Positions 56,765-64,000 of a stretch of 64,000 nt of DNA are shown here, piece after piece (positions within the stretch are counted from its first letter, which is position 1; each line of letters begins with the position of its first letter). The stretch is taken from assembly GCA_023259675.1 (NCBI GenBank), contig JALRGT010000003.1:124001-188000 (forward strand), given 5' to 3'. A model generated the notes under the pieces. It was not told the origin of the DNA. It saw nothing but the letters and a program-made list of their open reading frames with translations, and searched no databases. The position numbers were made by a program, and so were the translations under genes. This stretch comes from Flavobacterium sp. (GTDB lineage: Bacteria; Bacteroidota; Bacteroidia; Flavobacteriales; Flavobacteriaceae).

Positions 56765-57813
56765 TATTTCTGTTTGTAATGTACGTCTGATAAATTCTTT
56801 AATACTTCGGCACTTTTCTCAGGAGTGATGTCCCTTTGTGACTCTCCCATCATTTCATAACCTACCATAAATTTCTTAACGGTAGCTGAACGCAACAATG
56901 GTGGATAAAAATGCATATGGAAATGCCATTCCGGATGATCCCCTCCGTCTGTTGGTGACTGATGAATTCCAGAAGAATACGGAAACGACATTTCGAAAAG
57001 GTTATCGTATTTTGTTGTCAATTGTTTCAATATCGCAGCAAAACCAGCCACTTCTTCTTCCGTAAAATCGGTGATTTTTTGAATGTTTCGCTTACTGACT
57101 ATCATAGTTTCATAAGGCCAAATTGCCCAAAAAGGAACCAATGCCACAAAATGTTCCTTCTCAATAACAATACGCTCTTTTAACTTTAATTCTTCCTGTA
57201 CATAATCCTGTAAAAGCGTTCTATTGTGTTTATCAAAATAGGCTTTTAGACTATTATGTGTTTTTTCAACTTGAGTAGGCAAAGAGGATTGTGCCCAAAT
57301 TTGTCCGTGCGGATGCGGATTACTGCACCCCATCACACTTCCTTTATTCTCAAAAATTTGAACGTGATTAATATAATCTACATTACCCAAATTAGTATAT
57401 TCTTTTTGCCAAGTATGAATGATATTTTGAATTTCATCAACAGGCATTTCAGGCAAAGTCAAGTTGTGTTTTGGAGAAAAACAAACTACTCTAGAAATTC
57501 CTCTTTCCGGTTTAGCTTTAAAAAAAGTTTCTGCTTGATTCTCTTCAAAAGCGATTGGTTCTTGCTTTAATGCAGCAAAATCATTTTCAAAAACAAAACT
57601 TGCTTCATACTGTGGATTATGCTCACCATTGGCACGAACATTTCCAGGACATAAATAACAAGTTGGATCGTACTCAGGCAATGCGTCTGTAGCCACGGTT
57701 TCTTTTTGTCCTTGCCATGGTCTTTTAGAACGATGTGGTGAAACCAAAACCCATTCGTTGATTAACGGATTAAATCTTCTGTGCGGATCTTCGTTGATAT
57801 CAAAATTTCTCAT
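56764..57813 (-). CDS. galT: Galactose-1-phosphate uridylyltransferase
   Basis: 349 residues. Zinc-ligand segment CYLCPGN (52-58), HIT-type active site SNPHPHGQIW (His167, His169; the second is the uridylylated nucleophile), and the C-terminal HFHMHFYPPLLRS. Transfers UMP from UDP-glucose to galactose-1-phosphate. 8 bases downstream of galK. Confidence 0.96.
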   Translation of the reverse strand: MRNFDINEDPHRRFNPLINEWVLVSPHRSKRPWQGQKETVATDALPEYDPTCYLCPGNVRANGEHNPQYEASFVFENDFAALKQEPIAFEENQAETFFKAKPERGISRVVCFSPKHNLTLPEMPVDEIQNIIHTWQKEYTNLGNVDYINHVQIFENKGSVMGCSNPHPHGQIWAQSSLPTQVEKTHNSLKAYFDKHNRTLLQDYVQEELKLKERIVIEKEHFVALVPFWAIWPYETMIVSKRNIQKITDFTEEEVAGFAAILKQLTTKYDNLFEMSFPYSSGIHQSPTDGGDHPEWHFHMHFYPPLLRSATVKKFMVGYEMMGESQRDITPEKSAEVLKNLSDVHYKQK

Positions 57814-57821
57814 TATAATTA

Positions 57822-58985
57822 TTATTTATGTAGCGATGTCCCGTTACCGATTTTAACTTCGTATATTTTTAATTCTATCCCAAAAGCATCAAAGTACAAT
57901 TTAGTAAGTTTCTCTTTGATTACAGCTTCTTGACCTTTTTTGATTAAGTTGATGGTACAACCACCAAAACCGCCACCCATCAATCGAGAACCCACAACAG
58001 CTTCTTCTTTTTTAAGTGTATCCACAATCATGTCTAATTCGGCACAACTCACTTCGTAATCTTTGGATAAGCCTTCGTGCGTTTCAAACATTAACTTTCC
58101 TAAAGTCTCAATCTCTCCATTGTCTAATGCCTCACAAGCCAAAGTAACTCGTTTGATTTCTTTGACCACAAACAAACTTCTTCTGAATACTTTATCCGAC
58201 ATTTGGTCTTTTACACTCAAAACTTGTTCTTCTGTACAATCTCTAAAACTATTGACTTCAGGGAAATTTTTCTTGATAATAGACAATCCTTCTTCACATT
58301 CTTCTCTTCTTACATTATATTCGGAAGTAAACAACGAATGCTTCACGTTACTGTCAAATAAAATCAAAGAATAATCACTAAAGTTAGCATCGTGGTATTC
58401 ATATTCTAATGTTCGGCAATCAATTTTAATCACCTGATCCTCTTTCCCCATTACGCTGGAAAACTGGTCCATGATCCCGCAATTGATCCCAACCCAATGC
58501 TCGGCACTTTGTCCCATTAAGGCAATATCAATCGGTTTGATATTCAAATTAAACAGTTCATTCAAACCAAATAAAAATCCACATTCTAAGGCTGCAGACG
58601 ACGACAAACCGGAACCAACAGGAATATTACTGCTAAAAACACAATTAAATCCTTCAATATTGAATCCCTTTAATTTTATCTGTTTAAGAACTCCACGTAA
58701 ATAGTTGGTCCAAACATTATCTGTTAATTGAATTTCATCAGACAAATCAATTTCAAATTGATCATCTAAATCAATCGCAACTATTTTAGACTGATTGGTA
58801 TTGTTTTTTTGGAAAGCAAAACATACAATTTTATCGATAGCTGCCGGCAAAACATACCCATCATTATAATCAACATGTTCTCCAATAATATTGATTCTTC
58901 CGGGAGAAAGAACAATTTTTTCTGGTGTGGCACCAAAAGTATCTTCAAAAAAGGAAGTTGTCTTTTTAATTAAAATCTCATTCAT
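57822..58985 (-). CDS. galK: Galactokinase
   Basis: 387 residues. GHMP kinase with the galactokinase signature GRINIIGEHVDYNDG (29-43), ATP-binding SSNIPVGSGLSSSAALE, the MDQFSSVMG region, and LMGGGFGGCTI near the C-terminus. Phosphorylates galactose at C1. First gene of the galKTE operon, divergent from a GntR-type regulator. Confidence 0.96.
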   Translation of the reverse strand: MNEILIKKTTSFFEDTFGATPEKIVLSPGRINIIGEHVDYNDGYVLPAAIDKIVCFAFQKNNTNQSKIVAIDLDDQFEIDLSDEIQLTDNVWTNYLRGVLKQIKLKGFNIEGFNCVFSSNIPVGSGLSSSAALECGFLFGLNELFNLNIKPIDIALMGQSAEHWVGINCGIMDQFSSVMGKEDQVIKIDCRTLEYEYHDANFSDYSLILFDSNVKHSLFTSEYNVRREECEEGLSIIKKNFPEVNSFRDCTEEQVLSVKDQMSDKVFRRSLFVVKEIKRVTLACEALDNGEIETLGKLMFETHEGLSKDYEVSCAELDMIVDTLKKEEAVVGSRLMGGGFGGCTINLIKKGQEAVIKEKLTKLYFDAFGIELKIYEVKIGNGTSLHK

Positions 58986-59166
58986 CGTTTTGCTAATATT
59001 GTTTTATTTTTAATACTATTTTAATCCTTTTTGGTTGACTTTACGAAACTAATAAATAATATAGGTTTATTTCCTTAAAAAAGGAAAACAAAAAAATTGC
59101 TTCATAAAATTTTCAAAACAGCACCAGAATTTGGTTTAAAATATAATATGTGTTTTATTTCGAAGA

Positions 59167-59174
59167 CAAAAATA
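59167..59174 (-). promoter_or_regulatory. Candidate -7 box of galKTE
   Basis: Minus-strand TATTTTTG fits TAnnTTTG exactly. No TTG lies at the usual distance; instead the ACCAGT repeats occupy the -33 position, as in activator-dependent promoters. Confidence 0.4.
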
Positions 59175-59196
59175 GAGCAAAACTTCATTTTTACAC

Positions 59197-59212
59197 ACCA
59201 GTACCTACCAGT
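59197..59212. repeat. Direct repeat ACCAGT-acct-ACCAGT between galK and GntR gene
   Basis: Two exact hexamers 10 bases apart (59197-59202, 59207-59212), 30 bases before the GntR-type start codon. Candidate operator for that regulator controlling both itself and galKTE. Confidence 0.45.
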
Positions 59213-59241
59213 TTTTTGTATATTGCATAAAAAACATTTTC

Positions 59242-60240
59242 ATGAAAGTTATAACAGTCCAAAATAACCAAGGAATTCCAAAATACAAACAAATCATTTC
59301 CTCAATTGAAAAGACGATTGAACTCGGACATTTAAAAAAAGACGAAAAATTACCCTCCATCAACAAAGTATGCCTAGAGTTTTCCTTATCCCGGGACACA
59401 GTACTATTGGCTTATGATGAGTTAAAAAAAAGAGGAATAATCTATGCTATACTCGGTAAGGGCTACTATGTAAAAAGCGTTGAAGTATCCATAAAACAAA
59501 GGGTTTTTCTGCTTTTTGACGAATTAAACATCTTTAAAGAAGATCTTTATAATTCCTTTTTAGAGAACATTGGGAATGATGCCCAGGTTGATATTTATTT
59601 CCATCATTTTAATAGTACTGTTTTTAGAAAACTCATCAATGACAATAATGGCAATTACACCAAATACATTATAATGCCCACCAATTTAACCGAAGCAGCC
59701 CCGATAATAAAAACCCTACCAGTAAATGAGGTATACATATTAGACCAAACCAATGAGGAATTAAAAAATTTCCCTTCAGTACATCAAAACCACCTTAAAG
59801 ACATCTACAATGGTTTATTAAAAGGAAAATCAAAATTGAAGAAATACGAAAAACTTATCATGATATTTCCTGGATTCAGAGAACCAATTGGCATGAGAAC
59901 CGGTTTTGAAAATTTTTGTACCGACTATTCTTTCGATTATGAAGTGATACCTGAATTTAAAAACCGAGAGATTAGCCATGGTGAAGTCTACATCATCCCC
60001 ACAGATAGAGAATTAGTTCGAGTAATAGAAAAATCAAAAACACAAAACTTACAATTGGGGCAAGATTTTGGAATCGTTTCCTACAATGAAACTCCACTTA
60101 AAAAAATTGTTGAAAACGGAATCACAACAATATCAACTAACTTTGAAGCTATGGGGAAAATTCTGGCTGAAATGATTTTGAAAGGCAAAAATGAACAAAT
60201 AGAAAACAAAAGTGATTTAATTATTAGAAATTCATTATAA
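59242..60240 (+). CDS. GntR-type HTH regulator with LacI-like sugar-binding domain
   Basis: 332 residues. Winged helix-turn-helix about 8-76 (GIPKYKQIISSIEKTIELGHLKKDEKLPSINKVCLEFSLSRDTVLLAYDELKKRGIIYAILGKGYYV), then a type-1 periplasmic-binding-protein-like effector domain about 80-332 (KQRVFLLFDELNIFKEDLYNSF, IMIFPGF, GIVSYNETPLKKIVENGITTISTNFEAMGKILAEMIL). This fusion is common in Bacteroidetes sugar regulation. Divergent from galKTE, so galactose or a derivative is the likely effector. Confidence 0.88.
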   Translation: MKVITVQNNQGIPKYKQIISSIEKTIELGHLKKDEKLPSINKVCLEFSLSRDTVLLAYDELKKRGIIYAILGKGYYVKSVEVSIKQRVFLLFDELNIFKEDLYNSFLENIGNDAQVDIYFHHFNSTVFRKLINDNNGNYTKYIIMPTNLTEAAPIIKTLPVNEVYILDQTNEELKNFPSVHQNHLKDIYNGLLKGKSKLKKYEKLIMIFPGFREPIGMRTGFENFCTDYSFDYEVIPEFKNREISHGEVYIIPTDRELVRVIEKSKTQNLQLGQDFGIVSYNETPLKKIVENGITTISTNFEAMGKILAEMILKGKNEQIENKSDLIIRNSL

Positions 60241-60606
60241 CCTTTGTCGCAAAATATAAATACGCCAATTCAAGAATTTATTTTACAGTAAAATTGAAAC
60301 AAAAAATGCATGTAGAATCTTTTTTTAATGAAATTTTCCTTGTTTTCGATACAATTTACTATTGAAAATCACTCAAACTGCCGAAAAACGATCATCAAAA
60401 ACTAATTACACCCAACGTGTTACGATATATTTTACCGAAAAATTAAATTTTTTGCTTACATTTGCAAATGTGTTTTTAACACTTATTAAAAGTCATGCTT
60501 GCTAATTAAACCACCTAAAATATTTTCAAACTAATGACTTCATTAAAATTATAAAATCTAAAAACCGAACTTTATTTAAAATCAATACCAAACAATCAAA
60601 AAAATT
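60241..60606 (+). promoter_or_regulatory. Transketolase control region
   Basis: 366 bases without a gene. TACATTTG (60457-60464) is a perfect -7 box, though a TTG at the usual distance is missing. GTGTT-TTT-AACAC (60470-60482) lies at the expected transcription start. Further up ATTTTAC-A-GTAAAAT (60280-60294) is a perfect inverted repeat resembling half-sites in the NUDIX palindrome. Confidence 0.5.
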
Positions 60607-62646
60607 ATGAATCAAAAAATTGACCTATTAGCAGCCGATAACATCAGGGCTTTAGCTATTTCGATGGTAGAAAAAGCCAATTCAGGACATCCCGGAGGTG
60701 CCATGGGAGGAGCTGATTTTATGCACATTTTATATACGGAATACCTGAATTTTGATCCAACAGAAATGGATTGGACATTCAGAGATCGTTTTTTTATGGA
60801 TGCTGGACATTTATCGGCATTAATGTATTCTCAATATTATTTATTTGGAAACTATAAAAAAGAAGATCTTCAAAATTTCAGACAGTGGGGTTCTATAACT
60901 CCAGGACACCCTGAAGTAGATGTACTTAGAGGAATAGAAAACACTTCTGGCCCTTTAGGTCAAGGACATGCGATGGGAGTTGGAGCCGCTATTGCCGCAA
61001 AATTTCTGGACGCTAGATTTAAAGGTCTTTTCAACCACAAAATATATGGTTTCATCACTGACGGTGGAGTTCAGGAAGAAATTTCACAAGGAGCAGGTAG
61101 AATTGCAGGACATTTAGGATTAAACAATTTTATTATGTTTTATGATTCTAATGATGTTCAGCTATCCTCTATGACAGATGAAGTAACCTCAGAAGATACC
61201 GCCAAAAAATATGAAGCTTGGGGCTGGAAAGTGGTTACTATTGACGGACACGATCACACGCAAATCAGAAAAGCATTAAACGAGGCCAATGATGAAACAG
61301 AAAAACCGACTTTAATCATTGGAAAAACCATTATGGGTAAAGGTTGTGTAACTGCTTCTGGAGCTATGTATGAAGGGGAATGTGAATTGCATGGTAAACC
61401 TATTGGTGACACCAAAGCTGATTACATCAAAACCCTAATCAATTTAAAGGCAAATCCAGAAAATCCATTCGACATTTTCGAAGAGGTTAAAAACCATTAT
61501 GATAAAATCATTGCTTTAAAAACGGAAAAAGCAGCTTACAAAAAGATTCAAATTGCCGACTGGAAAAAAGAAAATTCAGCATTAGCACAAAAAATGGAAT
61601 TGTTCTTATCTGGAAAACTTCCAGAAATAGACTTAAGCCAAGTGGCTCAAAAACCAAATGTAGCTACAAGAGAAGCTTCTTCTGCAGTATTGGCTTATCT
61701 GGCAGAACATGTAGAAAACATGATTGTTTCTTCAGCAGATTTATCGAATAGTGACAAAACTGATGGCTTCTTGAAAAAATCATCCGTTTTACAAAAAAAT
61801 GATTTCAGTGGTGCCTTTTTACAGGCAGGAGTTGCAGAATTGACTATGACTGCTATTGCCAATGGAATCGCATTACACGGTGGTGTAATCCCTGTTGTGG
61901 CAACATTTTTTGTGTTTTCCGATTATATGAAACCAGCCATCAGATTGGCAGCCATTCAGGAATTACCGGTAAAATATGTCTTAACACACGATTCTTTCCG
62001 CGTTGGTGAAGATGGACCTACCCACCAGCCGATTGAACAAGAAGCGCAAATGCGTTTGATGGAAAAAATAAAAAACCATTCTGGACATCAAAGTTTATTG
62101 GCACTTCGTCCTGCCGATGCCACTGAAACATCAGTAGCTTGGGACATGGCCTTAAAAAACACTACCACTCCAACCGCTTTAATTCTTTCGAGACAAAACA
62201 TTGTAGCAATTCCGGCACAAGGAACATCAAGATATGAAGAAGCAACTGAATCCAATAAAGGAGGTTATTTAGTTAAATCAATTGCTAATCCAGACATCAC
62301 TTTAATAGCCAATGGATCCGAAGTTTCTACTTTGATTGCTGCCGCTGCAATATTGGAAACAGAGAACAATCTAAAAATAAACATTGCTTCCATCATCTCT
62401 GAAGGTTTATTCAAACAACAATCTAAATCGTATCAAGAAAGTGTAATTCCAAAAGGCAAATTAGTTTTTGGATTAACGGCAGGACTTCCTGTAAATCTTG
62501 AAGGATTGATTGGGGACAGCGGAAAAATAATTGGATTGGATCATTTTGGTTATTCGGCACCGGCAAACGTTTTGGATGAAAAATTTGGATACACAAGCGA
62601 AAGTGTTTGTGCAGAGATCCTAAAATATATTGAAGAAAATAAATAA
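60607..62646 (+). CDS. tkt: Transketolase
   Basis: 679 residues, full-length single-chain enzyme. N-terminal TPP-binding half (MVEKANSGHPGGAMGGADFMHIL, GPLGQGHAMGVGAAIA, ITDGGVQEEISQGAGRIAGHLGLNNFIMFYDSNDVQLS), central pyrimidine-binding domain (FLQAGVAELTMTAIANGIALHGGVIPVVATFFVFSDYMKPAIRLAA, THDSFRVGEDGPTHQPIEQ), and the C-terminal regulatory domain. Moves two-carbon units in the pentose-phosphate pathway. Followed after 21 bases by transaldolase, so the two form an operon linked to pentose and sugar catabolism. Confidence 0.95.
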   Translation: MNQKIDLLAADNIRALAISMVEKANSGHPGGAMGGADFMHILYTEYLNFDPTEMDWTFRDRFFMDAGHLSALMYSQYYLFGNYKKEDLQNFRQWGSITPGHPEVDVLRGIENTSGPLGQGHAMGVGAAIAAKFLDARFKGLFNHKIYGFITDGGVQEEISQGAGRIAGHLGLNNFIMFYDSNDVQLSSMTDEVTSEDTAKKYEAWGWKVVTIDGHDHTQIRKALNEANDETEKPTLIIGKTIMGKGCVTASGAMYEGECELHGKPIGDTKADYIKTLINLKANPENPFDIFEEVKNHYDKIIALKTEKAAYKKIQIADWKKENSALAQKMELFLSGKLPEIDLSQVAQKPNVATREASSAVLAYLAEHVENMIVSSADLSNSDKTDGFLKKSSVLQKNDFSGAFLQAGVAELTMTAIANGIALHGGVIPVVATFFVFSDYMKPAIRLAAIQELPVKYVLTHDSFRVGEDGPTHQPIEQEAQMRLMEKIKNHSGHQSLLALRPADATETSVAWDMALKNTTTPTALILSRQNIVAIPAQGTSRYEEATESNKGGYLVKSIANPDITLIANGSEVSTLIAAAAILETENNLKINIASIISEGLFKQQSKSYQESVIPKGKLVFGLTAGLPVNLEGLIGDSGKIIGLDHFGYSAPANVLDEKFGYTSESVCAEILKYIEENK

Positions 62647-62667
62647 ACATTTAAAAAAAATAAAGAC

Positions 62668-63324
62668 ATGAAGTTTTTTATAGATACAGCTAATTTAAAA
62701 GACATAAAAGAAGCCAATGACCTGGGAGTTCTAGATGGTGTTACCACAAATCCTTCGCTCATGGCAAAAGAAGGAATTACAGGTGCCGATAATATTATTG
62801 CACATTATCTAAAAATCTGTGAATTGGTTGACGGTGACGTAAGCGCCGAAGTAATTTCAACTGATTTTGACGGCATGATTGCCGAAGGAGAAAAACTGGC
62901 TGCTTTGCACCCTCAAATCGTGGTAAAAATTCCGATGATAAAAGACGGAATTAAAGCCATTAAATACTTTTCAAACAAAGGGATAAAAACAAATTGCACT
63001 CTAGTATTCTCTGCTGGTCAAGCGCTTTTGGCTGCCAAAGCAGGAGCAACTTATGTTTCCCCTTTTATAGGTAGACTGGATGATATTTCGACCGATGGCT
63101 TGTCATTAATTGAAGATATCAAACTCATTTATGACAACTATGGTTACGAAACCGAAATTTTAGCAGCATCTGTTCGTCACGTGATGCATATTTTAAATTG
63201 TGCCAAAATTGGGGCTGATGTCATAACTGGGCCGCTTTCGGCAATTGAAGGTTTATTGAAACATCCCCTAACCGATATTGGTTTGGCAACATTTTTGGCA
63301 GATTACAATAAAGGAAATCAATAA
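62668..63324 (+). CDS. tal: Transaldolase (TalC/FSA-type)
   Basis: 218 residues, the short transaldolase subfamily: [36 protein letters not shown], Schiff-base Lys87 in [20 protein letters not shown]. The residue matching Gln59 of E. coli fructose-6-phosphate aldolase is Glu61 (SAEV). In this family Glu at that site goes with true transaldolase activity, Gln with aldolase activity, so transaldolase is favoured. Confidence 0.92.
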   Translation: MKFFIDTANLKDIKEANDLGVLDGVTTNPSLMAKEGITGADNIIAHYLKICELVDGDVSAEVISTDFDGMIAEGEKLAALHPQIVVKIPMIKDGIKAIKYFSNKGIKTNCTLVFSAGQALLAAKAGATYVSPFIGRLDDISTDGLSLIEDIKLIYDNYGYETEILAASVRHVMHILNCAKIGADVITGPLSAIEGLLKHPLTDIGLATFLADYNKGNQ

Positions 63325-63359
63325 AAAGTATTTAATAAATATTATTTATTAAATATTTT
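63325..63359 (+). terminator. AT-rich hairpin after transaldolase gene
   Basis: Stem atttaataaat/atttattaaat (63330-63340, 63344-63354) with a 3-base loop and extra A-T/G-T pairs. All A-T, so a weak terminator by itself; the hairpin at 63453-63485 is stronger. Confidence 0.4.
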
Positions 63360-63452
63360 ATTCTATTATTGTAACTCGATTCTCTATTAAACTTCATTGA
63401 ACTTGTAGTACGACAATGATTTTTAGATATTTCAATAATTTTGGAATATGAA

Positions 63453-63494
63453 AAAAGGAAGACTCTTAATTGAGTACTTCCTTTTATTTTTTTG
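63453..63494. terminator. Bidirectional terminator between transaldolase and second NUDIX gene
   Basis: Stem aaaaggaag (63453-63461) with cttcctttt (63477-63485), inner actc/gagt pairing and one bulged A, followed by eight T in the plus direction and six T in the minus direction. Lies between convergent genes. Confidence 0.8.
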
Positions 63495-63514
63495 TAATCC
63501 TCTTAAAAGTAAAA

Positions 63515-64000
63515 CTATAAATTCAAAACAAAATTATTCAATAATTTTTCTTCGTATTTTTCTTTATCAAACATATACAGATAGGATCCTTTTCTGGAAG
63601 ACAACATATCCTTTTCGTTCAGTTTTATCAAAATATCCAATGAATTGATTTTACTGATAAAGTTTCTCTTATCTAATTCTTTGTTTAAAATCGCCTCATA
63701 AAGTTCCAATAACTGACGCATGGTAAATTTTTCGGGAAGCAATTCAAAACCTACCGGTTTTGTGGAAGTTCTGTATCTTAATCTTCGAATGGCATGTTGT
63801 ACCATCTCATCATGGTCAAAAATTAATTTAGGAGCTTCAGCAACACTAAACCATTCTGCTTGATAATTTTTAATCAAATCTTTGTTATGATTTTCAATAT
63901 TAATCAAAGCATAATAAGCCACCGAAATGGTTCGTTCAACAGGATCACGATCAATTTCACTATACGCATACAATTGCTCCATGTATACATCTTGAAAACC
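63515..64000 (-). CDS. Second NUDIX-type regulator, N-terminus outside window
   Basis: 162 residues visible; the frame stays open to the right edge (GFQDVYMEQL precedes the first internal Met). It is colinear with the NUDIX regulator at 50961-51668: YMEQLYAYSEIDRDPVERTISVAYYALINIE, AEWFSVAEAPKLIFDHDEMV, and the winged-helix part FELLPEKFTMRQLLELYEAILNKELDKRNFISKI and RKGSYLYMFDKEKY. The NUDIX box itself is outside the window. Probably a paralogue of the AraR/NrtR type controlling pentose-related genes. Confidence 0.85.
   Translation of the reverse strand, partial: GFQDVYMEQLYAYSEIDRDPVERTISVAYYALINIENHNKDLIKNYQAEWFSVAEAPKLIFDHDEMVQHAIRRLRYRTSTKPVGFELLPEKFTMRQLLELYEAILNKELDKRNFISKINSLDILIKLNEKDMLSSRKGSYLYMFDKEKYEEKLLNNFVLNL

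Noticed and set aside
61060..61080. Transketolase lacks the usual GDG at the thiamine site (TDGG)
   Set aside because: As far as I recall, the full-length Bacteroidetes transketolases of this type carry the same variant, so it is not an anomaly.

Overview
The window is AT-rich chromosomal DNA from a member of the Bacteroidetes, most likely Flavobacterium or a close relative in the Flavobacteriaceae. The evidence is two SusC/SusD polysaccharide utilization loci (PULs), a type IX secretion (T9SS) C-terminal tail on an amylase, lipoproteins with acidic residues after the lipid cysteine, promoter boxes of the TAnnTTTG type, and a general lack of Shine-Dalgarno sequences. All assignments come from reading the sequence and from family knowledge; no database search was run.

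Layout. (1) 1-850: the C-terminal PIWI part of a prokaryotic Argonaute that appears catalytically dead, then a tRNA-like 3' end and a terminator. This looks like the edge of an integrated defence island. (2) 1083-27871: PUL 1. A one-piece membrane sensor/regulator (beta-propeller, Y_Y_Y domain, TM, LuxR-type HTH) is divergent from a ~23.6 kb run of 14 genes: SusC, SusD, a surface glycan-binding lipoprotein, GH30, GH30, GH5-CBM6, GH16, a secreted EEP-family enzyme, GH30, an esterase, GH3, GH88, GH2, GH2-malectin. The GH30/GH16/GH3 set points to a beta-1,3/1,6-glucan. The GH88 and GH2 enzymes suggest a uronic-acid or other side branch. (3) 28036-44121 (minus strand): PUL 2, a starch/alpha-glucan locus of the sus type: SusR-like regulator, GH97, SusC, SusD, SusE-like protein, a large T9SS-exported GH13, an Fn3 lipoprotein and a SusA-like GH13. 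(4) 44366-50899: housekeeping and mixed genes: mtgA, an S9 peptidase, an AraC-type regulator, a small secreted protein, and umuC-umuD in reversed order. (5) 50961-64000: a sugar-catabolism region with a degenerate NUDIX-type regulator, a vSGLT-like Na+/sugar symporter, an FAH-family hydrolase with an SDR, galK-galT-galE, a GntR-type regulator, transketolase, transaldolase, and a second NUDIX regulator cut by the window end.

How it fits together. Outer-membrane SusCD pairs and surface lipoproteins bind and import glycans. Secreted, periplasmic and lipid-anchored glycosidases reduce them to monosaccharides. The symporter, Leloir genes and pentose-phosphate enzymes then take in and metabolise the sugars. 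The most informative non-coding observations are paired repeat motifs that look like operators: two copies of GTAGT-N6-GTAGT in front of GH97 and susC; two copies of a 20-bp dyad flanking the AraC gene and its neighbour; a 36-bp palindrome in front of the NUDIX gene; and two 16-bp direct repeats in front of PUL 1. Both PULs also have a stem-loop between the transport genes and the enzyme genes.
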